Positions 54,361 through 64,000 of a stretch of DNA of 64,000 nt are shown piece after piece. Location of the stretch: the NCBI GenBank assembly GCA_038501195.1, contig JBBPUQ010000007.1:1217501-1281500 (forward strand), given 5' to 3'. Numbering within the stretch: position 1 is the first letter of the stretch; each line of letters starts with the position of its first letter. The DNA comes from Nemania diffusa. Taxonomy: Eukaryota; Ascomycota; Sordariomycetes; Xylariales; Xylariaceae. Both the position numbers and the translations under genes were made by a program. The notes beneath the pieces were generated by a model. The model saw only the letters and a list, made by a program, of their open reading frames with translations, searched no databases and was not told the DNA's origin.

Positions 54361-54510
54361 CTTCCAATTTTAGCCCTTCTAATCCTAGCCCTTCTAATCC
54401 TAGCCCTTCCAATCCTAGCCCTTCCAATCCTAGCCCTTCCAATCCTAGCCCTTCCAATCCTAGCCCTTCCAATCCTAGCCCTTCCAATCCTAGCCCTTCC
54501 AATCTTAGCC
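54361..54510. repeat. 15-bp minisatellite, ten units
   Basis: Exactly ten head-to-tail units with consensus CTTCCAATCCTAGCC, from 54361 to 54510. Variation is limited to a few sites (CTTCTAAT in units 2-3, CTTAGCC or TTTAGCC in the outer units). Because 15 is divisible by three, frames stay open on both strands (NPSPS-type on plus, GLEGL-type on minus); I regard these as by-products, not genes. Confidence 0.9.
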
Positions 54511-54680
54511 CTAAGTCCTAGGCCCTTGTTGATTTGCAGTTAGATCTACAGGTAAATAGATAGGTCAGTTGGTCACCTAGCAGATAGATAAGCCGGCTAG
54601 TGACCCACTTGGTAGGCTGGCAGATCACTAAATAAATCGGTTAGTCACCTAACTAATAAGTAAGTAAGTTAATCACCTAA
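54511..54680. repeat. Degenerate CACCTAG/GGTCAGT repeat region
   Basis: Leads into the 20-bp array below. Words such as GTCACCTAG, CTAGCAGATAG, CGGCTAGTGACC and TTAGTCACCTAACTA recur with a loose 20-30 bp spacing. Composition is close to normal. Confidence 0.5.
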
Positions 54681-54840
54681 CTAGTAAGTAAATAGATTAA
54701 CTAGTAAATAAATAAGTTAACTAATAAATAAATAAGTTAATTAATAAATAAATAAATTAACTAATAAATAAATAGGTTGACTAGTAGGTAAATAGATTAA
54801 CTAATAAATAAATAAGTCACTTAACAAGCAGCTAAGTCGG
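54681..54840. repeat. 20-bp tandem array, about eight units
   Basis: Units start at 54681, 54701, 54721, 54741, 54761, 54781, 54801 and, degenerate, 54821. Consensus is CTARTAARTAAATARRTTAA. The central units are richest in A/T (TTAATAAATAAATAAATTAA), and outer units keep G and C, so the differences look like graded C-to-T and G-to-A change. The last unit is diverged. Confidence 0.8.
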
Positions 54841-55650
54841 TAGGCCAACTGATAAAGTAGTAGATCAGCTGGTATGTCACCTAGTTAGCCGGTAAACCAG
54901 CTAGCAAATAACTTAATAAGTCAGCAAGTCACTTAGCAAATAAGTAGATCACTTAACAAATAAATCACTTAATAAATAAACAGATCGATTAGCTATTTGT
55001 TAAAATAATAAATAAATATATATTATTAAGTGCTTATAACATAAGCTCTATAAACTTTCTATAAAACTTATATATATAAAAAACAGCTTATATATAAATA
55101 TAGCCGGTTTAGTTAATTATAGCTATATATATGTAATAAAAGCTAAATTAAACAAACTATATTTAAATAAATAAAAAGAATTTTTTATTTAAAATAAAAA
55201 ACAGTTTTGGAAATTTTTCAACAATTAGCTAGTTTACTTTTTCTAAATAAAAAAGCAAAATTACTTATTTTAGCTATAAAATTTTACTAAAAATTTTTTA
55301 TAACATTATAAATAACTTTTTATTTTATTTAATTGTTTTTTTTTTGTTAAAAACAAAAGCAATAATTTTATTTTTATTATTAAAAACAATATTTATTTTG
55401 TTTATTTTATATATTTTTAATTTAATTAGTTTTTATTTTAAGTTTTTATTTAAAAAATACATTTGTTAAAAATTGCTATTTATTTTAACTTTTATATTTA
55501 TTAACTATAAAGCTTAAAGCAAAACATTTATAAAAGTATTTTTAAAGCTATAAAAAAATTATATAATTAATAGTTAACTCTTTAAATGCAACTTTATTAG
55601 TCTCTATATATAACTATTTAAATATAAGATATTATAAAGTATTAAGCTTT
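54841..55650. other. Decay from degenerate repeats into AT-rich DNA
   Basis: 54841-54990 continues the degenerate TCACTTAGCAAATAAGTAGA-type words. From 55000 the sequence is AT-rich with some CpA/TpG retained and no frame. It meets the next normal-composition island at about 55650. Nothing else was recognised. Confidence 0.5.
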
Positions 55651-56341
55651 TTAGTTTTATACAACAACAGGATTTTATCAGCAACAAGCTAGATTAAACT
55701 ATAGTTGATGCTATGCAGAGACTGAAAAACTTAGCAGATAAAACTAGGCGAATGTATAAAACTTAAATATCCTATCAAGACTAAGGACAATGTGAGATAA
55801 TGATACACATACCTCCAATTCATACGCTTCCAGCGGTGAAGCTCTATACGATTCTGCCATAATGAAGACTGCTACAAAAATGATCGCTTAACGCTCAGAC
55901 CCAGCCAATCCACACCTCCGATCCGAGCAACAGAATCGACTTTAATGAAGAGAAAGGGTCCTGGACCCTCAGAGCAGATACGTTCCGAAAGGCTTTGGCG
56001 GGCCCGCAGGGACCGGTCTCCTGTCGTTCCCCCTGGGCAGCCGTCTCCAGGACCTAGCCACGTCTCCAGCCACGTCTCCAGCCACGTCTCCAGCCACGTC
56101 TCTAGCCACGTCTCGGTCGTAAGCCCTGACAAGATGCCTGACTCCAGCCAAAGAACCCCCCACCAGGCTTTTGTTTTCCCATTTCAACGTAGCTGCTGCC
56201 CCCACCAAAACTTCGGCGGCTTCACCTATTCTAAGGGCTTCATCTTTACATCCATCTCACCTGCCACTTTCACCACCTCATTATTTACTTTCGTAACCAG
56301 CAACCGCTTCCGGCGGCGTGAGAAGCCTTCCCAGGAGCAAA
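55651..56341. other. Upstream region of the hAT transposase relic
   Basis: Normal-composition DNA before the transposase start codon. A 179-codon frame (55945-56484) is open here but overlaps the transposase in another frame and owes its length to the 12-bp repeat, so it is not called. I looked for hAT-type terminal inverted repeats with 8-bp duplications and did not find a pair; the left end of the element therefore remains undefined. Confidence 0.4.
56056..56115. repeat. 12-bp minisatellite, five units
   Basis: Five consecutive copies of AGCCACGTCTCC, the last two ending CT and CG. It lies 226 bp before the transposase start codon. It reads VSSH repeatedly on the plus strand. Confidence 0.88.
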
Positions 56342-58677
56342 ATGGCAGATTCCGGCCCTTCCGAAGAACCACCTGCTCCTGCTACGCCATCAGCCACCTA
56401 TTCCGCCGACCCTACACTTGCTGCCACGGGTTTGGGAGAAGAATCCCGCCTTTTCCGGGGCAGGCCAGGCTGGGTTTTCTCTGAGCGTAAACGAGAGATT
56501 CGCTCCTAGGGATGGCGATTCGGCTATGATATCGAGAAACCAGAAACCGGCGATCGGAAATGGGTCTGCAAGGCGTGTATCAAGAAGAAAGACCCCCAGC
56601 CAGCCTCCTACGCTGCAGCCGGCATCCAGAATGCATTGGATCATCTACTCACCAAGCATCACGTTTGCGCTCCCCCAGGAGAGACCAAATCAGCTGCCGA
56701 AAAGAAGTCGGGTAAATCCGGTGTTAATAAAGCGCCTAGCGTTGCTACTCAGCTGCAGCTGAACCTGTCCAACACCAGGGAACAGTCCATTGCCAACGCC
56801 TTCATACAAGTATTCGATCCAAAGCACTTCCAGCGACTTCTTGTGGAATGGATTGTCGAGGCGAATCTTCCTTTTAGTACGGCTGAGGACAAAAGGCTGC
56901 GGGCCGTTTTGGAGTACTTGAATGCCTCCGTTCAGAAGCGCGATGCCCACATCTCCCGACAGACTGTACGAAAGCGAATCATCGAGGCGTAAGAAAGTCA
57001 TCAACAGAAGGTCATGGATGTGCTTAAGGCGTCGCCTGGGAAGATACACGTCTCTTTTGATGGATGGAGGTCTGGAAACCGGCATGGCTTATATGGAATT
57101 GCATGCTTTTTCAGAGACGAAAACAATATGCCATGCAAGTTGATTTTGGGGGTTCCTGAGATCACCACCAAGCATACCGGAAAAAACATCGCAGCCGAAG
57201 TCCTTCACGTTATCGACGCTTTCGAGATCCGCGAAAAGATTGGTTACTTCACCCTTGACAACGCCTTGAATATGGATACTGCCATAGAAGCTATTGGGGA
57301 GGCCCTTGGGTTTGATGGCTCAGCAAGGCGAGGTCGATGTTTTGGTCACATCCTTAATCTCTCAGCAAAAGCCCTCCTTTTCGGCAAAGATGCCAAGGCT
57401 TTCGAAGATGAGCTTTTAGGAGAGACTCCATTGAGTGAGGCGGAGCACAAGATCTGGCAAAAGAGAGGTCCAGTTGGAAAACTACATAATATCATCGTCA
57501 TCATCCACAGGTCAGATGCCTTGACCAGACGGTTACGGGACGTCCAGATGCAACACGATCCCTCCAAGAAGCCGCGTGAAGTGGTCACCGATAACGATAC
57601 GCGATGGCTTTCCCAGTACTACATGATGAAGCGCGCTCTTTTGCTCCGTTCATTTATCGAACAGATAATCTTTGAGCATAAGCAGGATGGGAAGCAGATA
57701 ATAAATCGAAGCGCACAAAAAGGATACCAAAGCAAGCCAAGTTGCCTTATATCTGCAGACCTGAGAATCAGCTGTCTGATCACGACTGGGAAGTTGTTGA
57801 ACTCCTTACCGAAATCCTCTGCTTTTATGATGCTACGGTTAGATTGCTTGAGGGTGATGGCCTCAGCCGCAAACGCAAGCGTGGATGGACCAGCTCTTAT
57901 GGAAACACGTGGGGCGTAGTCAATGGCTTCGAATTCCTCCTTGGAAAGCTTGAACACTACAAGAACAACGTCGAGAGCCGCCCGGATGAGCAACACATCA
58001 AGGCCAACATCAATATGGGATGGATGAAGCTGGACGAGTACTACCAGGCCTTAAACGAGACTCCTATCTGGTACGCTGGCCTTGCTCTTCACCCTGCTTG
58101 TCGATGGGATTGGTTCGACCGCCAATAGGATGAGAAGCCCGAGTGGACTGTTCAAGCAAAGGAGATGATAACGAAGGTTTGGAATGACGATTATCGTCAC
58201 CTTCAGATTGACAAAAACGCCATCTCCAGAGAGGAGCCGCACCCAAAACGTCAGAAGGCGTCTCTGAATCCTTTCGAGGAGTTCTGTAAGCAGACACGCA
58301 ACCAGCCCAGAAAGCCAACGGAGCCATTTCTCAGCCCTGCTGTTGACGAATACCAACACTGGATAGATCATCCAGAGCATCACGATAATATTATCCGTGA
58401 TCCTCTTCTTTATTGGCACGAGAAGCGGTTCATGTATCCACGGCTTTCACTAATGGCGCTTGACCTCCTTACCGTGCAACCCATGTCAGCAGAGTGTGCG
58501 AGACTCTTTTCGGCAGCAGGCCAAATGGTTACACCGTTGCGCAACGCTCTTGAAGCTGACATCATCGGAATGTGCCAGGTACTACGGTCATGGCTACGTG
58601 CTGGTGTTATCAGGGATCTAGACCCTCTTTTTTACTCCGTTGGCGAAGAGGACGACGAGCACAAAGTCATGGGATGA
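56342..58677 (+). pseudogene. hAT-family DNA transposase, inactivated
   Basis: Once the cut-and-paste transposase of a hAT element. The start ATG at 56342 has a good context (caaaATGg). In order: an N-terminal Ser/Pro-rich stretch; a BED-type zinc finger (Cys codons 56567 and 56576, His codons 56642 and 56657, a C-x2-C...H-x4-H pattern); an RNase H-like core with Asp in SFDGW (57059), Asp in TLDN (57257), a C-x2-H pair (57338, 57347) and DTRW (57596); and the C-terminal hAT dimerisation region with the SAECARLFSAAG signature, whose Glu (58492) is the expected third catalytic residue. Three in-frame stops (TAG 56507, TAA 56990, TAG 58126) and a frameshift between about 57680 and 57720 break it. 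Total span, about 778 codons, fits the family, and catalytic residues remain readable. The three stops are each explainable by a single C-to-T or G-to-A change. Confidence 0.92.
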
Positions 58678-58730
58678 CCGATCAGGAGCTGGCAGGCTGG
58701 GCACGAGCATGACTCAACTTTGACAAAATT

Positions 58731-59459
58731 ATGGCAGAGGATATGGATCTTAAATGCTCTGTTGCGGTAGAGCAAGAGGAGTCTTGTGGACACAGTCTTA
58801 TTACTCATTACTTTTCGGCATCCCGGACGGAAATGCATCTAGTTATTCTTTGTCTCGGATCAAACTGTGGTAATTCCAGCTTCCGACTCATCTCCAAGCC
58901 GCTTGGCAGTACTAATACCCCGTTGCTTCGGTCGTCATTGCGCACCGAAGGCGCAGGTCCTATTCTGACGAAGATTGACAAAGTGAACGGCAAACAATTG
59001 TCCCAGTGCGACACTGAAACTAGTCAGACTTTGAGTTTCGGATCTGGTGGTTCATTTTCCTCCTCTCCTTTTCGCATGCAACCCGAGTCGAGCAGCGCCC
59101 CAACAGCTACGGCCTCGAAAGGACTCTTTGAGTCGATGAGCTCATCAAGCTGGTCCAATTCGGGCAGCGCCACGAAGCCATCGCTTTCGGGAGGACTCTT
59201 CGGCCCGAATTGCTCATCTGACCCTTCAACAGGAATTCAGCCTAGTTCGGGTGGACTCTTTGGGACGACCAGCTCATCGAACCCTTCTACCGGAAGTCAA
59301 CCTAGTTCAGGCAACGCAACGGCCTCAACGCTTTCGGGAGGACGCTTTGTGTTTGGGTCGACCAGCTCGGGAGGAGGACTCTTTGGACCAATTAGCTCAT
59401 TCAACCCTTCGAGTGGGAGTCGGCGCAGTCGGTCCTTGTTTGATTGTCTAAAGAAATAA
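58731..59459 (+). CDS. FG-repeat open reading frame, hypothetical
   Basis: A 242-codon frame starting 53 bp after the transposase stop. The first ~90 residues have no recognisable domain. From about residue 100 the sequence is rich in Ser, Gly, Thr and Phe, with three GLFG tetrapeptides in repeats of about 20 residues (GGLFGPNCSSDPSTG, GGLFGTTSSSNPSTG, GGLFGPISSFNPSSG) plus a FVFG. FG and GLFG repeats are typical of nucleoporins of the nuclear pore channel and of some other disordered fungal proteins, so nuclear-pore relation is possible but unproven; 242 residues is much shorter than Nup98-type proteins. The N-terminal ~10 residues may actually belong to the transposase C-terminus in a shifted frame. 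It may be a truncated gene or a captured fragment. Confidence 0.4.
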   Translation: MAEDMDLKCSVAVEQEESCGHSLITHYFSASRTEMHLVILCLGSNCGNSSFRLISKPLGSTNTPLLRSSLRTEGAGPILTKIDKVNGKQLSQCDTETSQTLSFGSGGSFSSSPFRMQPESSSAPTATASKGLFESMSSSSWSNSGSATKPSLSGGLFGPNCSSDPSTGIQPSSGGLFGTTSSSNPSTGSQPSSGNATASTLSGGRFVFGSTSSGGGLFGPISSFNPSSGSRRSRSLFDCLKK

Positions 59460-59465
59460 TGAAGA

Positions 59466-59475
59466 AATAAATAAA
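59466..59475 (+). promoter_or_regulatory. Possible polyadenylation signals
   Basis: Two overlapping AATAAA hexamers start 7 and 11 bp after the stop codon of the FG-repeat frame. Such hexamers are common in AT-leaning fungal 3' regions, and this is very close to the stop, so support is weak. Confidence 0.3.
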
Positions 59476-59790
59476 GAATGTAGTAAGGTTAATAGGAGAT
59501 CACGTATCACGCATTTATCACATAGATGTATGGCCATCCACATGCCTGTTGATATTGTAAACGCTTCTTAGGCCCAGCCAAATCATCTGGGAATTTTGCA
59601 TTTCCGAAATCGAGGTCGGTAAAGCTCAGATTGCAGGAGCATATGCAGAGTATACTAGAATAACAAGATCAAACATAATCTCGTCACAAACACGAGGTCG
59701 TTGTTGTTGTTGTTAAGACGATTGATGACGGTAAAGAGGCGATAGAGGGACCATGTTGTTTTATCACGTCAAACCCGAAAAGCAGCAAAG
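59476..59790. other. Intergenic stretch with a short GTT repeat
   Basis: Normal composition and no frame. It contains five GTT units at 59700-59714. No promoter element stands out before the ATG at 59791. Confidence 0.4.
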
Positions 59791-60210
59791 ATGGAAACGA
59801 AGATGGCGACAGCAGTGCCGGAAACAGGGCCAGGCCTGGTAGAGCAGCAAGTTGCACCCAATTGTTCAAGGGAAGGTAACAGGGCTACGTCATGCCCAAT
59901 CCTCGGCGATCATCTGAGGTATGCCCCTTCTAATATATCTTATAGCCTGGTCTTCCACATCAAGCTGGCACTCCAAGACCTCTCCATCCTCAGGGTCGGA
60001 TAGGTAACAGGACGTAAAGCGGTTGGACCAACCCCGCCCACCCGACGCGCCAAGCCACAGGCCAGCCTCTACCTTCCAAGAGGCGGCGACGTTGAAGCAT
60101 TGGAATTTGACCCCAAGAGCGGTATTTGGACTGACCTAGAGGGTAGAAGGTATGACTTCGACGATGGCAAATTCATTGTAACAAAGGTTGCTTGGGACAT
60201 GTTACGTTAG
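59791..60210 (+). pseudogene. Protein-like frame broken by one stop, unknown family
   Basis: One frame runs from ATG 59791 to TAG 60208-60210, interrupted only by TAG at 60001. The part after that stop (60004-60210, 68 codons) looks like real protein: charged and mixed, with segments such as LPRGGDVEALEFDPKSG and GRRYDFDDGKFIVTKVAWDM, and no low complexity. The part before it is less convincing and contains a possible 70-base intron (GT at 59876, branch-like CTAAT near 59931, AG at 59945), though splicing there does not restore a long frame. I do not recognise the family. It could be the C-terminal end of a decayed gene. Confidence 0.35.
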
Positions 60211-61390
60211 TTCCTATATTGGTGGCATTTTGAGAGCGATATAATTAGAGAGCAGGAGCCTGTTCGCTTTCCGCCTCACTTATTTTTCCTAGTTTAACTT
60301 GAGTAGTAGAATCTATTGTTTATTTTAATAATAGTCGAGCTGCCTAGAACCTACTATTAGTGCCAAGCACATTAGATGAGGCGATAAGGTCTAATTATGA
60401 AGATACAAAGTTTGAGAGGATTGTTTAGATAACCTAGTTAGTGTTCTATGACGTCAAAGGCCATTTTATAGTTGTAATGGTCGCCGTGGCCGTTTTATCG
60501 CATTGGGTAACGCAGCTGACTATAGATTACTTGCTTAACCCTTAGAAAACTCCTAAGCGCGAGAGATTATCTGTGATTATAACTAATTAAAGATAGAAAA
60601 AGGGAAGTAGCCGCTCGAGGCGGCGTGGGGATGTCACAAAGGGTCACAGATATCAAAAGAAATCCAATCAAGCTTAGGAGACAACTTTATTCGTGCGGCC
60701 TATATCCTTTGACTGAGACTATTTTATTTTTATTTTTGTGCATTGTGATATTTCAGCACGAGGCTTCCCTGCTTGTAGACTCATCTTTCGTATCTGCTAG
60801 CTTAAGCCTCTCCGTCCTCGAGATGTGGATGTAGTAGTATATATAGTCTACGGCAAATGGGGTGTGTTTGATACCGTGCTGTTATTAGCCAACATATACT
60901 CCTGCTTGGCGATCTGCCAGAGGGATTCCGGCGACTCTGCTGCCTTCTCTACCTTATCCCTGTGTATTTGTTGTAACGCTTTCCTGCACGACTGAGGTTT
61001 AATGAATAACAGCGTACACATGCACTCATTGAGCTGTGATGTGTTGAGAAATTTATTTGGGAACTTGTAAATGAGCTACGGAAGGTATCATTGTCAAGCA
61101 AGTCAATATTCTTGGTCATGCCTCCGTACTAAACTCGGTTTTAATGTGTTGACCGGACTTAAAGGCAAACCGCTGTCCCTGTTCGGTTACTCAAATAAAG
61201 TTTAATGGTAATTCATATTGTGCAGCAGTGTAGCAATGGATGGGAGAAATCTAATGATTCTTGTATTTAGTCTGTAGAAAGTTGTAGAAAAGATCATCCT
61301 TTATACTGTGGTTACTGTGTACAAACTGCTACTTATAGTAACTTATAGTGGGTTATTAACTTGTGGGTCATGTGACAAGTGCCCTTTTTT
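60211..61390. other. Non-coding normal-composition region
   Basis: About 1.2 kb without a convincing gene. A 67-69-codon frame near 60625-60834 shows a hydrophobic stretch but no motif. The stretch around 60605-60640 (purine-rich AAAGATAGAAAAAGGGAAGTAG, then GGCGTGGGGATGTCACA) resembles a polypurine tract followed by a TG-starting LTR, but no second copy occurs in this window. Composition changes sharply at about 61390. Confidence 0.4.
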
Positions 61391-64000
61391 AAAAATAACG
61401 ATGCTTTTATTGTATGTTAATATAATTTTAATAAACTTTTGTAAATAATTTATATATATAATACTTTTTTTTTAAACTTATAACTGTTTTAATAATGTTT
61501 TTTTTTATTTATTGCAAATATAACTTTTTTTATAAGCTTTTTTTTTTTAAAGTTTATTAACAGTTTGTATATATTTTGTTTTAAGTTTTTTAATAACGTT
61601 TACTTATAATATTTAAATTTTAAATTAATGTATTTAATAAAATATCTGTTTTTTTTTTTGTTAATAATATATTTATTGTAAGCTTTTAAATATATTTTTT
61701 CAAAATGTAAAAGTTATTTATTAAAAACATTTATAAATAGTATTAGTTTTAAATAATTTATAAAAACAACATTATAAATTTTAAAATAAGTAAAAAATTT
61801 AAGTTTATATATTGATTTTTTTATTTGTTTGATTATTTTAAAAAAACTTGTAAACTATTAACTAAACTTTTTTTTTAAAATTGCAGCTTAAAATATATTA
61901 TAGCTTTTGTAAAGTTAAAACATAATTTTTTATTTTAGTTAAAAAAAAATTAGTTTATATTTTTAGTTATAATAATGCTTAGTAGTTATTGCAGCTATAG
62001 CTATAGCATTATATACTTTTATTTAAGCAAAAAAATATATATTAATATGTTTTTTTTAAAAGTAAAAAAAGTTAAAAATAAAGTTTGAAGTAAATTTTAA
62101 TATAAGTTTGTTAAAGCTTTTGTTAGTACTAAATGTTTATATGTTGTTTAGTTTAAATTGCAACTTTAATATAGCGTTTTTTTATTAAGCTTAATTTTTA
62201 AATATATAAAAATAATAGCGTAAAATAAATTTAATAGTTAAAATAAAGCGTTTAGTTTATTTGTTAATAAATAAATAATATGTTGTAGTATATAGCAGTT
62301 TTATACTTAGCTAAGTTTAAATTTGCTTTTAAAAATCAGCAAAAAATTTAAAGTTTTAATTGTTTAAAATAATTTTAAATAGTTTTTAATTAATTAATAA
62401 AAGTTGATTAATTAAAGTATTAGTTTATTGTATAAATATTTAGTTATATTTTTTTAATATAGTTTGTAGTACTTTAAAAAATTTGTATATTACTGCTATT
62501 GTAGCGTTGTAATTTTAGTTAAACATTAGTAATTTTAGTGCTATATTAATAGTAATAGTGTAAAAAAAACATAGTAAGCTTATAATAAGTTGTAAAAAGT
62601 TATAAAGTTTATAGTGCTTGAACTTTAATATAACATATTAAAAACAAGCTTTTAAGTACTTTTTTAGTTTTTGTTAATTAATAACAAAATTAATAAAAAA
62701 GTACGTAAACTTTTTTTTTTTTATATAATTTGCGCTGTAAAAAAGCTTAAATATTTTTTAATTGCAGTTTTAAAAAATATATAGTTGATTTATAGTGTTA
62801 AATATTTTTTATAACAATTTACTTATAAAGTAAAATAAAAATTTAGCTTGGTTTTTTTTTAGTTTAATATTTGTTTTAATTGTGTTAAATATATGTTTTT
62901 ACTTAAAGTTTTACAAATATTTTTATTACAATTAAGTTTTAAATTTAAAAAAAATTTAAATTAAAGCTGTATTTTTAACTTATTTATTTTTTAGTAACTT
63001 TTTTGCTAATGCTAGTTTAAAAACAGAAAACATTTTAACTATATATATATTAGTTATGTTTTTTAGTTTTTAGTTTTTGTAGTTAATTTAGTGCTTGTTT
63101 TTATTATTTAGTAATATATTAAGTTTTTTTTTCTAGTTAAAATGTAAAAGTTTATTATAAGCTTGTAATTTAAAAAAAGCGTTTAATACTATATATAGTT
63201 TATTAAGTTTATAAAAAACTGTTAGTTTAAAACAGCTAATATATTTTATAACTTAAATAAACTTAAAGTTTTTATTATTTAAAACAGTTGAGTTTATTAA
63301 ATTTATATATTTAATTATATTAATAATAACGCAGTAATTTGTAAAAATGTACACTTTTGTTTAAGCAACATTAATTTAATAACAAGTTTTTTTTAAAGTT
63401 TATATAAAATTAAAAATTTTTATTTTAGTTAGCTAATATTTTTTTTTAGCATTTAACAATGTTTTAAATATAAAAGCAATAAGTTAAATAGTAGTATATA
63501 AAAAAAATATAATTAATTTTTTATTTCTGTTAATTTGAAATTTTGCTAAAGCACTATTTTTAATATAATATATTAATACTTTGATATTATATTTTAACAC
63601 GTTAAAATTTATATATAAAACTTTTGTTAAAAAAAAAAAAAAAAATACTGTATACTTAGTTAACGCTGTTTTAATAGCGTAAAAAGCTTGTTTTTTTTGT
63701 TTTATAAATATATTTACTAAAATATTTAAAGCTTATTATTTTTGCTAAGCTTTAGTTTTAGCATTGTTTTTTTGTAAGTTGAATTTAATTATAGCAGCTT
63801 TTTGCTTTTTTAATAGTTTTACTACTTTTATATATTTAAAAATATTGGTTTTTATATAGCTTGTTATATTAAAAAAAGTTTCTAAGTTTTTTAGCAATAT
63901 AAAAAATTTAAATTTTACAATTGCAGCTAACTGTTTTTATATTATAAATAATTCGAAAAAGTTAATTAAGCAATTTAAAATTACTGCATTTAAAAATTTA
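61391..64000. other. AT-rich mutated block, right edge
   Basis: AT-rich sequence that still holds many TpG/CpA and some CpG sites (for example 62160-62230, 63655-63690), so it is less converted than the central blocks. No frame of 60 codons or more occurs. It is probably a RIP-mutated retroelement continuing beyond the window. No LTR pair was found inside it. Confidence 0.55.

Noticed and set aside
54224..54521. Pentapeptide-repeat frames on both strands (LEGLG-type and NPSPS-type)
   Set aside because: Generated by a 15-bp minisatellite whose period is a multiple of three; no conserved non-repeat domain.
55872..56484. Frames with VSSH or GDVA/LETW repeats on both strands
   Set aside because: Products of the 12-bp minisatellite; the 179-codon plus frame also overlaps the transposase in a different frame.
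56690..58419. Several minus-strand frames of 60-131 codons
   Set aside because: Antisense shadows of the hAT transposase, which carries recognisable domains on the plus strand.
55651..60650. Terminal inverted repeats and 8-bp duplication of the hAT element
   Set aside because: Searched by eye for CAG-type ends on both sides of the transposase; no convincing pair. GGTTGGACCAACC at 60021 is a local palindrome, not a matched end.
1..64000. tRNA, rRNA or mitochondrial origin (because of extreme AT content)
   Set aside because: No tRNA cloverleaf or rRNA segments seen, no mitochondrial protein frames, and LTR pairs with target duplications indicate nuclear transposons.

Overview
The window looks like a filamentous ascomycete (Pezizomycotina) chromosome segment in which most of the DNA has been destroyed by repeat-induced point mutation (RIP) or a very similar C-to-T process acting on both strands. 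Many 60-base lines between about 1.4 and 51 kb contain only zero to six G or C bases, and no coding frame survives there. The blocks end abruptly against normal-composition islands. The species cannot be named from this sequence.

Layout: 1-808 AT-rich block; 809-1372 normal-composition island without a convincing gene; 1373-10219 saturated AT-rich block with three copies of a ~200-bp repeat; 10220-51531 a stack of LTR elements. Although their genes are gone, the insertions can be resolved by comparing terminal repeats, 5-bp target duplications and uninterrupted sibling copies. Element A1 (starts 10225) carries a solo LTR of family R1 (11422-11730), a short non-autonomous element T1 (12642-14383) and, at 15257, element C1. 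C1 (15257-35716) in turn contains D (16790-23320), T2 (24533-26896) and a second member of its own family, C2 (28996-34851). Further right come F (37177-43888) and A2 (44767-51526). A short element G (51774-54317) borders a minisatellite region (54361-54990).

The 55651-61390 island has ordinary composition. It holds a decayed hAT transposase gene (56342-58677) with three in-frame stops and at least one frameshift, an FG-repeat open reading frame (58731-59459), and a weaker protein-like frame broken by one stop (59791-60210). From 61391 to the end the sequence is again AT-rich, less completely mutated.

Nothing here forms a working pathway. The interest lies in the structure: a readable insertion history inside DNA that appears unreadable, a non-autonomous LTR family (T1, T2) carrying GC-richer tandem arrays that largely escaped mutation, LTRs with non-canonical TG...CT ends, and LTR pairs that act as internal controls for the mutation process. 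No tRNA, rRNA, CRISPR array or intact host gene was recognised.
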